Part shown: piece by piece, positions 26,901 through 38,900 of the stretch
How positions within the stretch are numbered: position 1 is the first letter of the stretch
Layout of the letters: each line of letters begins with the position of its first letter
DNA from: Ryuthela nishihirai
Lineage: Eukaryota > Arthropoda > Arachnida > Araneae > Heptathelidae
Assembly (NCBI GenBank): GCA_038380435.1
Contig: JAWZYU010000018.1
Coordinates: 53,717,751-53,781,750, forward strand
Length of the DNA stretch: 64,000 nucleotides
Reading direction: 5' to 3'
Position numbers and translations under genes: made by a program
Notes under the pieces: generated by a model
The model's input: the letters and a program-made list of their open reading frames with translations, nothing else
What the model was told of the DNA's origin: nothing
Databases searched by the model: none

Positions 26901-29900
26901 CAGAACATGAGTGTCGAAAGTAACTAGCTATACGTCAAATGAAAACTTCTGACGCAGGGAGTGTCATAGGCTATTAAAAACTGACCTCCCATGCTTTTTC
27001 CTCTCAAAAAAATTTGAAAGTCGTTCTACTATATCTTCTGAACGCGAGGGCCTATATTTACGAGTTAGGTGTCAAATGAAAGCTCATATAATGACCGTCT
27101 TAAACTATGTCGAATTTTGTCCCCACTATTCTGCCCATCCTAATAAAGGAGGGGAAGGCTGATTTTTTCGGGGTTAGACTTTAACGAGTCAAATCTCAAA
27201 TTGAAGCTTGTGACGTATCCAATATCATGGACTACGTCAAACAGGACTCAAAGAGGGAGGGAAAATGTTTTCAATGTTTATGGATCATATATCAAATGGA
27301 TGTTTTTGACAGTAGGTGTTTTTAATGACAAATAATAAATTAAAAAAAAATATGGATGTAAAAGTAAAAAATAAACCGAAAGCATATTGATGATGTAATC
27401 AATCATTGAATTCGTATTCACTTCAAAGGAAGATAGGGCGCCGATTACTTACTCAACAAGATTACAGGCTTTTTATTTGGTTATTTATTTATTTATTTCT
27501 TCAAGACTTTAAAAAAACCGGGCTTATAATAAAAAGAACAAATTCATTTATTTTTCAGTTTTTTTTTTCTTCTTTTTGGTAAGTTACAATAAAAGTGAAA
27601 AATTTAATGATTAAGCCCGAGCTTCCCAAAGTCACATGTACTGTTCGTAGCTCCTACCTCAATGGTATGTTTTTAAGCGTGACGAATCCTGACCCGAACT
27701 CTTCTCTAATATATGTATTAAGTAATATGTTTTATAATATGTAACGATTAGAATTTAAAAGAGAAAAAGTCTACCTGCTTGGAGTAGCAATTGCTAACAG
27801 CAATAAACCACCACCTTTCTTTTACGGAGTGAAAGTCTCTTTTGTTATTGCACTGGATAATTGTTTCTTCATCCGAAATCTTCTCAGCAAAGCAACCTGA
27901 CCCAAATGTAGTTTCATTCAAAGCTATCATCTGGCCATTATGGATCGATAATACTGCTTCTTTTTCCACGCATGTCTGTTGGGGAATAAACAGACAATTT
28001 TTTCAACTGCAGTTGTATTTTTCTCAAACTGAAATTCATTGAATGATAGCTTTTAAAGTGTTACATTTATAACAGATATTGGAATTGGAATTGGAATTTT
28101 TTTTCCTGACGTGCACCTAATAGGCATAAATACAAATTGTTTAATGTGTAAAATTGTTTAATGTGCTCAAAACTGTAAATTAAACCTGTAAATTGCATGG
28201 GTATGAGTTTATAGGTAGGTTCAAATCAAATAATTTTTTTCTCCAATGTGGAAAGTAATCAAACAGCAGTTCATAATAAAAGTAAATTATTTGATTATCA
28301 TCATGCTAAAATAAAATATGTAATTCTCAAAATTTATGGAACTAAATCAAGTGAATGCATAGGAAAAGGAATCACGTAAGCCTTGTGAATAGCCACTTTT
28401 CGTTTGTTGGTTGTGTCGGAAGCACGCCACGCTCGTAATCAGCTGATGTTTCTAAACTGGAGTGAGTCCCCACTCTTCCAATACCGATATTTTTTTTTCG
28501 TAAACTGCAGCTGTGTCTTCAGTGAGATAGATTTGTCCCGATAAGCTTGAAAAGGATTCCGTCCATCGAACAGTACTTTAAACAGTAGAAAGTGTGCACT
28601 CAAGAGTTATCATACCCTATGAATGTTACAGTAAACACTGGATGGCCTTGATGGGACACATTAATATGTTTACTAATAATTGTTCGTTGAATTTCCTCCC
28701 CATACTGATCTTTCATACTGTTTATTTAGCCATCTTTACAAAATGAGACTGAAAATTAGCTAATTTTTCATCGAAATTAACATAATAAGAATTTAGAAAA
28801 TGTTTTCTTTAGTTTTAAATTCCAAGGACTGGATTGCATCAAGTCCCGAAAATATGTTTGCTGTCTTTTATCAAATGCACACCAAGAAGGTTGGGTTATT
28901 TCATCTCTGAGCGGCACTTTTTTACACAATGGGCTAAATGGCCAGGTCACACTTTAACTGAGGCAGTTGTCAGCAGTGATTTTGGTCTTGGTAGGGCATG
29001 TCCTTCTTTGAGTGTCCTCTAAAAGCTAGGAGTAATTTATAGGATTCTTCTGTGTCCTCTATGTTCGAAATAAAAAAAAATACTTAGCAAAACATTTGCA
29101 ACTTTAAATTATATAATGTGTGCCACCTCCCGCCGGCACCTATTACCTTATGCTATTTGCGGTCAGTGGGCTTTTATGTGAGTTCTTTCTGCGAGTTCCG
29201 AAGAGTTTCATAAATATTTATTTAAAGAACATATATTTATACGTATATCCAATAGGACGACCAATACTGTGGTCTCGAATCTGACCCGGTTGCCTGTCCC
29301 AGAAAACCAAACACAGGTCTCCAAGCGGAGCACAGTCTCGCTAATTTAACAAAGGGTAATTCACAGTAGTCCTTGACGTGACTGCTGTAGCCGTGTACTA
29401 AAAATGCTCTCTCGACTTCAAAGTTGAGTGGTGGCAGCCAGCGTCTACCTATCAGGTGACCCCCGCTGGCCTCACCAGTCACCCACCGCTGCGACTGTCC
29501 ACTTCAGCATCAACAGCTCCCTTAAGCCGCGGGACATCTCCTTCTTCTTCAGTCCAATTTCGAACAACGTGACTGGAACGGCCGTGCCAAGAAGCTTTAC
29601 GCTGTTCGATCGATAATAAGAGGGTGGGGAATCCTCCCCTTATAATAACGATACGAATTTTTTAATATAGATTAAGATAAATATTTTAACAATTATAAGC
29701 ATTTTGTCTAATCTAGTTATTATTGCGTAAGGTAAGAATATTGTTTAAAATATTGCAGTTCATTTGTCATTTGAATTAATTTGAACGAAGTCCAAACAGT
29801 AAATAAAAAAGCGCATCAGAATCATCCTAATGCTATTGTATTTTTCTAATCATAGATATTTTAATCCACTATTCTTTGCAACTTACCTTTTTCTGCTTGT

Positions 29901-32900
29901 AGACTGCTGCCCATTGATTTTTTTCGTCGAAATATAACAATAAATTCTGAGTCGCATATTCCTTTAAAAAGAAAATAATCTCTATTAGAAAAATACGCAA
30001 CACTGCAAATTTTGTTCTAGGTTAATAGAAGCTCCGATTTAATTCCACCATAGTAGATAAGTCTACTACTTACATTCAAATAGATATGTCTAAAATACTG
30101 TAATTTATTGTCTAAATGAATATGCAGAAAAGAGACAGTCACCATTGTGAACAAAGCCAGCTTTGGTTCTAATTGCTAGTTCCAATTTGTTTTATGAATA
30201 TTCACACGTTACGACGCTTCGTAATACTATGCTGTGCGAGTCACACATGGGCCAACGTTAAGATTTATCTCCGCAAAGAAAATAAAAACTCCTGGCCCTG
30301 CTTTCTGTCAGTAAGGGACACCGATGAGATTTGGAAAAGTCGCTGAGATGTTAAGTCATGGCTCCGTGTGCACGAAAGCCATACCATGTACAGAGTAAAG
30401 AACTCGCTGGATGCCTTGACGGGAGACTTCCAGCAGTCTCCTAATAACTGTCCAGTGGGTCTTCCTTCTCCAACCTTCTCTGAGCCTAACCTTGAGAACA
30501 GTGGCAGTCATAAGGAGGATGCCATGGAGGTCATGGTCCCCTCCAAGAGAGTAGCAAGAATTTCATTTTTCATTCCAACAGACAGCCAATTTGTTTTCCG
30601 AAAAGGCAAACCCTTAATGGCCTCAGGACACCAAAGGTCAAATGACAAGCTGTTAAAAAGGATCTTGATTACGAAATAATACATTAGTAAAATTAAAAAT
30701 TTCATTTAAAAAACACAAAACACAAAATCCTTTATACGCCACTAAATGTTCCCCTACAGACTTGAGACAGCTCCTACTTGGGACCTGGCCATGCAGCCCT
30801 ATGTGTGCAAAAAAGCCGCTCAAACAACCCAATCCAACTATGCCGTATAAGAAGAGAATAAAAATTATATATTGTTTATTTTAAAAGCCTATCAGAAATA
30901 ATGGAACTATATTTTTCATAGCCAAAATCCTGAAAACTGCGTTGCCTGCTCGGTAATGTTACAATTTCACTTAGGAGAAGTTATAAATAACTACTTACTC
31001 TATGAGTATTATTGCCCCAAATGATTATATTTCTACTAGTTTATAATAATAACTTTGTATTCTTTCTGACAACTGTGTGATACATGCGGATTTAAGTTCG
31101 ATACTACAAAGCTTTGGCGATCAGTCGATTTTCAGCTTTTCGAATTCTATTACTTTGACTTCTAGCCAACTACATAGAACAGCGAGAGTTAACTAGTCTA
31201 AAAACATTTTTCTTTGCTAGTTTCTAGTGTAAAATTTTGATACTTATTTTTATAACCTGACAACTTACATCATGAATTGCTCCTGCTTCATAAATGACAA
31301 GATGTTCTCATGCAAATCTTAAAATATAACATTAATGCCGCTTTTTGGTGCAATTTACTATGTCTAGAAAAACTGTTATTGTTCCTTTTAAGAAATAATA
31401 TTTTAGAACTACGTAGTAGTAAGCGCTTTCAACAATTTCTGAATCGAGTCTTCATCTCTCTTGTCCTAGAATCGTCGGCAGATGGAGTAAACAAGATTTT
31501 TTCTCTTTCAAAGAAAAATTTCCTAGTCTGCTCAAGTAGAACGTTTAGGTTGTTTCTGGTAATATATTGAGCAGACTCTCATCACTTTTTCTACCCTTCT
31601 GCTGAACGAAACAATAACAGAGTATCGTGTTTAAATGTTATCTCAGACTGCTAGCTTCGCTAACTGATCGCTTTAATTCCTTTACCGTACCTAGGACAAT
31701 TCGGTACCGACAGAGATGCGCTCAATCTAACAATTTAGTTGGTAGAGGGATTTCTGATTCTGAGATAGCCAAATCAGTTACGACAGGAACGTTTATGCAA
31801 TTAAGGAACTATTGAAGTATAGTTAAAAAGATCAAGATGTTGGAGAAATTATAATTCAGTTCTCGTTCAGATTTTAACATTTGCAATTGCACTTATTTGA
31901 AATTATCGTAGGCGTTACAGTAATCGGTGTTTTTGGTTTTGTATTTCGTTTTGGACACTTTCGTCTAATTTTTTCAGCTTTTTTAAAAATACATATAAGT
32001 TTCTATTATGACAGGTTCAATTTCTAAGTATGAATATTTTCTAATGTATTTTTTTCAGTAAAATATTAGAATTTACTAATATCGTTTCTTTTTTTAAAAA
32101 ATGATGTTGACAAATAACAGGATATTACACAATAAAAAATCGTTCGAAAATGTTTTAGCAGCAAAGCTATTATTTGATCGGATATTGCGATGTGATGTAA
32201 TTGAGTACCTGGTTTTTCCAACCCTTACCCTCATCCATTTTACTTCATCCACCAATGGCACTTGAAATTTTATTGTATAATGATTGACAACTAACTAAAC
32301 CATTTTTATGTGGTCCATAGGGCTCGAACTCTTGTCAGACAGATATAAACACGATTGACTTCATCACGAGGTACGTAGGATTTTTAATCATTCTTATTAA
32401 ATAGACTTATGTCTGATTTCCCAAAATAGACTTCCAGCAGGCCAAAGAGATTATCTCTGCAAAACTCCCCTCCCTACCCTCAGTCAGTAGGGAACTTCGA
32501 TATTCTTTCAAAGCTGCCGTCTGTCGGTTGGGACATTAAGCCATGGCCTCGTATGCGGAAAAGTCTACGTTAAAGAAACGGCTGGATAGCCTTGACGGGA
32601 GGCTACCATCATCCCCCAACAACTATCCAGTGTATCCCTTCTCCCAACTTTCTCTCAACCCTCGGAGTCACTATGACCTGGCGATTTCGCCCAATGTGTG
32701 CAAAAAAGTGTCTCTCAGAGGCAAAACAATGCAAAAATAATTTTAAAAAATACCCCCTCAAGCAGCTGCTTGCTACAGAGGTCTGACAGGAACCTGTCAG
32801 TTTATATGCCACAGAAGAAGATCTGTGAGGATGGCAGGACCTCGGCAGAAAAACGACACAAACATCCATGCCTTATCCGGGGCTCGAACCCATGTCCCTT

Positions 32901-35900
32901 AGATCAGTAAACCCAACTCAAAATAGACTGAGTCATTTCGGCGGGGGTGACCCAGTCGGTAGCTCGCCAGTTCCCAGGTTCGAGTCCCAGCTGGTTCAGC
33001 TTTGAGATTTATTTCCGCAAAACTCCCCGCCTTGCCCACGGTCAGTAGGGGACACAGATGGGCTTAGAAAGGCCGCCGTCTGTCGGATGGGACGTCATTG
33101 GACGGTCCCTTGTAGTGAAGAGCCGTACCCTGCGCAAGTTTAAGAACACGCTGGATGGTCTTGATGGGAGGCTACCATCTGCCTCCCAACAGCTGTTCCA
33201 GTGGGTCCCCTCTCCCAACCTTTTCTGAGCCTTTGGAGTCCTTGTGACCTGGCCATTTAGTCTATGGTATACAAAAAAGTGCCGCTCAGAGGTAAAACAA
33301 CCCAACCCAACTGGGCCATTTGATTTTTGGTTGAAAGTGTTATCGTAGTCGGCAATATTTTGAATAAACTCATAGATTGTTTTCTATAATTTTGAAGAAA
33401 TCTAGCAATTCTGTTGATGAATAAGTTAGTATGTTCAAAATGCAGGTTCTTGTTCATTATGTACCATGGTGCGTCAACTGCTGGTATTAGGCATTTATCT
33501 GAAAATTCTGCAGTATCTGAAGAAAAGTGGTTTATACAAGCATTGAGTCATAACCGACGTACGAAATCTGAAATTGATCCGTCAGGTACATTGGGAACCA
33601 CAGGGTACCAAGATTTGTCAAAACGGAAATAAAAATCTTAATAGGTTGAGTAGAAACGAAGCCCCGGGCTATGAGCGCGCGCTGACGTCAGCTGAGCAAC
33701 GTCGGATAATTCTTTCTGTTGAATTTCTGCTAAAGGAATGGGAGAAAGCGGGTGGGAGGGGGTTAGACCTACGATCCTAATCTGCAGTGGAAATCAGAAT
33801 GTACAGATTGAAAGTGAGACCCGGGAAGCACCGAGTGTCATTCAGCTAATACGCAATAGAAATGGTTATATTTGAAACGGAATTTCGGAACAATTGGGGA
33901 AACGCTTAAGTGACGGAAAACATTATAAGAATGTTATTAATGTTTTGCAAAATGAATGATTTAGCTCTTAAACTTCCTTTCTATCGACATATAATACTCA
34001 TTACATACAACTGTGTTACTGTCACGGTTCTACGGTACCTTTTGCCAAAACTGTAACATCTTCCTACAGGATCTTCTTGCATTTGATGTTGTCTTGGCCT
34101 TCTGGGTCACCATAGTTCTCAGAAATCTACTCTGGCATGTTTTTATGGCGATAGTCTCTATGACATTTTTTTTATATTACACAAATATCTTTGCTTTATG
34201 CTAAAGATTATATTTATAATCCCTAAATGTTAGACATAATTTTTAGACATTTGAATATTAAATTGTGTGTGTTTATGTTAATTGTCTATTCAAAAATTGC
34301 AAAGAAAAGCATCCTACCTTTGGATAGTGCACATCAAACTCAATTCTTCCATATTTTGAAAGAAAACAAAATTTTGTCAAAAAAATCCAGTTCTGAAATA
34401 AAATATAGATTTTTTTTAAAAATATCAGGTAATAGGTTTCTGTGCTATTTGTTACATTTCATATTAATTTAGCACTCGTATTTTTTTAAACTCATTTTCC
34501 TTTCGCGAGAAAGAAAAAAACATTCTTCCTATTTAAACATTCTTTCCTATTTTTCAAAGCATTATAATCGTTCAGTATTTAGAGTTAGGGAAATTAGTGT
34601 ATGGAACATCATAGTTAACTCTCATAATAAAATGTACTAACACTTAATTAAACCATAAATAATATCTATAAAATCAAACATTCTCGAATATAAATGTAAT
34701 TTGTTGTCTCGGACAAGACTTTCGCTCAAGGAAGAGGATGTTCACAATTGTTTTCAATCCCCAAAGAGTTGTAGCATCGGGCACCTTGCCTGAAAAAGTG
34801 ATTATAAATGGTTGATACTACACCAACATTGTTTTGTCCAAAGTGGTTAAGGAGGTGAAAGAAGAGACCAATAACAGGCATTTCAAGGGTTCTCTTTCAT
34901 GACTATGCCAGTGCTCACAAAACCTGACAAGTTACGACTTATCTGGAGCAGGAAAAAATCGAACAGCTACCCCATCCTGTAAAGTCACCCAATCTTGCAT
35001 CATGCCAATTTTGGTTGTTTCCAAAAATTAAAAAGGAACTTGCTGGGAAGACGTTTTCAAGGGTGCAAGACTTTGCAAAATGCTTTTATTCAGAGTTGCA
35101 GAGTATTCCCTAATAACAGTACCACCAAGCCTTCCATAATTGGCGTAGACACCTGCCACTTTGCATAGATGTTGGAGGAGATTACTTTGAAGGACAGCAA
35201 AAGTTTTGTTGAGGTAAATGAAATGGGTTTTGTTCTTCAGATGCATGTCAAGAACGTTTTAAACACCCTCATAATTCTTTTTTATATCACAATCTGATGA
35301 TGAAAGTTTTAACATCTAAAATCGCTACAGTGCGTATTTCAAAATGATTACTTTTTTAAACATTTGTGTTCTCTAGTGACCTAATCAATTGCACGCCTTT
35401 GTACAAGGATAAGGCATGGAATTCATTTGAGCATTTTCCAAATAATGTCAAGCAAGTTAATCACATTCCTTCATCAGTGCACTTCATATTTTGATAATTA
35501 TCATGTGTCAAACCAGTGCCATAATCAATTGTATATGTTTAAGTAAATTGTTGAAATATTCGTAAGTTGTCGCTTTTATTTTACTTTTTATTAATGTTTA
35601 ACAAGTCTTTTGACAGAACTTTATTTGACCATAAAATATTTCATCCCTACAGCGTAGCTCACATTACAGCCATTTCCCATGTTGTGTTATATTAATTGTA
35701 GCTATTCTTTCTATAGGATAGTCTTCAATTTTTCCCATTGTTTAGCAAGAGCAGATATTCCGCCTCTGTAAGAATCCTTCGCATGCCCATTCAGCAGGAG
35801 AGCGTGCTGAATTTAGAAGACGGTGGAATGGTTCTTAACCCTTTAAGTCACAGTAAGATAGCTTTTAGGATTACTCTTTATTTTTGGACAAGCACTAAAT

Positions 35901-38900
35901 AAAATTCGGTCATTTAATGTTTGCCTTATGTTAATGTGCAATATATTTAAAGCTAAAACGTAATTTAGTTTTCTGTGTTGCATTTTAACTTTTACAACTA
36001 TTTATTTTCTGTGTTGCATTTTAACTTTTACATCTATTTTAAGAGTTAATTTTTTTCAAGAAACATAGGTATTGTTGTCTTCTCAATGTACTGAAATTAG
36101 CCAAATTTATTCGTGGCTGAAAAGCCTGAGCGAAGATCGTTTCCAAGTTAACAGCCAACAGAAAATAACGGCCAAGTTGATCAAACGTAAGTTTGTTTTT
36201 TACAATAGGTGTGAAAACACACCAAAATAATGATAACAAATAATACAGCTAAGAAGAAAATAAAATTGAATAAAAGGAAAGTGAAAAAAAAATGTGCCAA
36301 CGAGTTAAATCCCTCCCAGACTACAAAATATACTTTTTCATGAAACTAAAGCAACCACTTTAACTGGATATAAACAAACTACTTCAAAATATTTGTTAGG
36401 TGATAAAAATCCACATATGAAATTTATCAAACGTTGCAGCTGAATTGAGTCACAAATTAAAACAAATAATGCTCTTATAATCACTAATATCACTGATATA
36501 TTTTTTCGGGTCCGGATCTAAAAGGGCTGGATCAGTCGGTAGCGTGCCAGGGTCGTAATCTGCAGTTCCCAGGTTCGAGTCCCACCTGGGTCAGCGTTCA
36601 GACTTATCTCCGCAAAACTCCCTGCCCTGCCCATGGTCAGTAGGGGACACCGATGGGCTTGGAAAGGCCACCGTCCGTCGGATGGGACGTTAAGCCGTGG
36701 CCCCGTGTGCGGGAGAGCCCTAAAGTGCACGCTAAAGAACACGCTGGATGGCCTTGACAGGAAGCTACCATCTGTCTCCCAACAGCTGTTCCAGTGGGTC
36801 CCCTCACCCAATCTTCTCTGAGCCTTCGGGGCCCTTGTGACCTGGCCATTTAGCCCATGGTGTGCAAAAAATGCCACTCAGAGGTAAAACAACCCAACCG
36901 GATCTAAAAACAATCAAGAGGTGGGGAGGCAAGAGACTCGATTTCCGATGAAGTATAACGTTTCCCCCTTTGTTTTACAGGTCTTTAATTTTTTTTTAAA
37001 TTCTTGAAGTATAAAAAGGTTTAATAATTTTTTTGCCTCTTTTGCCATTATTAACATTCTGAAAAGGATAGGGGGCAAGGCTCCTTTTTCCTCTAGATCT
37101 GGCCCTATGTTTTTTCAATTCTTAATAAACAGTAGATAATGTTTTTCATTCTGAAGATTATAAATCCAAAGAATTAAATAGTTTTGGTTCTAATAAAACA
37201 AAATGATGTTTCAAAATATTTTTGTTTGACTCTGGAACATGAAATAAGAATCTTTTCCTTTTTCTCTTTGAAATAAAATGCATTTGTAGATTATATTTCT
37301 TTCGTTCAGTCTACGGACAAATCATTCTTTTCTAGTTCATTGATGAAGAAACTGGCAGTTATTATTCGAATTTTTTAAAAGCAGAAGCTCGTTATTAGCG
37401 AGGAAAGAGAGACTGTTTGGTGATAATTTAAAAGTTCCCGCTTATTAGTTTATTTATTCGTTAGTTAGTGTCATCACATTACAATTACAGTCCGAAAAAC
37501 ACTTCATGATAAATGGTAAGAAAGCCTTAGGAAGAAGCCTACTAATATCTACAGCCTACTAAATCAGTCGAATGATCTTAACCTTCTCCGCTTCAAGGAT
37601 GAAACTGATTTAACTCTCACTTTGAAACACTGTCGTATCCACTCGTCAGTGAAAGATTACTTACACCATTGCTTATGCTTTCAAATTATTTGCTTTATAG
37701 GAAGTGCTTTGTGCTTTCTAATACTACCTCAAGGGAAAAAGACAAAAAGTATAAACGAAGTAGATGTATGAACAAAGTCAGGAAATATTGTATATATATA
37801 TTTTCTTGAAAATTGGGTTGTTTTTCCTCTGATCGGCACTTTCTTTGCCCAAAGTAGGCTAAATGGCCAGAAAGAGGGAGGGGAGCTTTCGGCTCACAAG
37901 GACTTAAAGGCTAAGAGATTAGTGAAGATTGGGTGAAGGAGACCCACCAGACAGCTGTTAGGAGACAGGTGTTAAACCTCCGTCAAGGACATCCAGCATG
38001 TTCTTTAACGTAAGCAGGGTATGTCTCCTCAGTATATGACATCACGGCTTACATCTCACCGTACGGATGACGTCCTTTTCAAGCCCACAAATGTCTCCTT
38101 TCTGACCATGGTCAGGAGGTTGGGCTGTTTTACCTCTGAGCGATACTTTTTGCACACAGTGGGCTAAATGGCCAGGTCCCAAGGACCCAGAAGGCTCAGA
38201 GAAGTCGGAGGAGGAGAACCACCGGCAGCTCTTAGGAGACAAATGGTAGGCTCTGTCAAGGCATGTTCTTTAACGTGTACAGCGTATGGCTCTCCCGCAC
38301 ACGGAGCCAAGGTTTAACGTCGCATCCAAAGAACGGCGAACTTTTCAACCCATCGGTGTCTCCTACTGACGCAGTGCATGGGTTTTGCGGAAATAAAAAT
38401 TCAACGCTGGCCCAAAAGGGGCTCGAACTGGGAACTACAGATTACAAGCCTGGCGCGCTACCGACTGAGCCCCCTCCCTGCCTCATGTGAGCTAGGAGAT
38501 TAATCTCTACGCTATCGCAGGTAGGACTCAAACCTAGGAACTACACATTACAAGCCTGAGCGCGCTATCTATTGGGCCAATCTACTGTGCCTTCCTTGAA
38601 GAAACTACACATAATATAGTGGTTTTCACAAATTAAGAAAGAACCCTATGTTATGTCAATAGAAAACTAAATTCGAAGCTCTATCACATCTAAAATAATT
38701 TTGTTTTAAAAAATGTGATAGCTGATAAAGATCTCAATCAAATATATAAATATCTCGATTTTCAACATTATTCATTCGGTATTTAATGAGTTATGGAAAC
38801 TTGAATATTTAACAAAAGAAATGTCAAGGGTAAGAAACTTACACCAAACTGATGAATAGCAAAAGAGTTCTTTTACAAAAACTTCTAAACACACACTTAT

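Noticed and set aside
31270..31330. Possible alternative exon 2 of the TMEM145-like gene (splice-like signals on the minus strand)
   Set aside because: Its peptide does not match the family. The segment at 34318-34392 encodes the expected 'FCFL' exon with good junctions.
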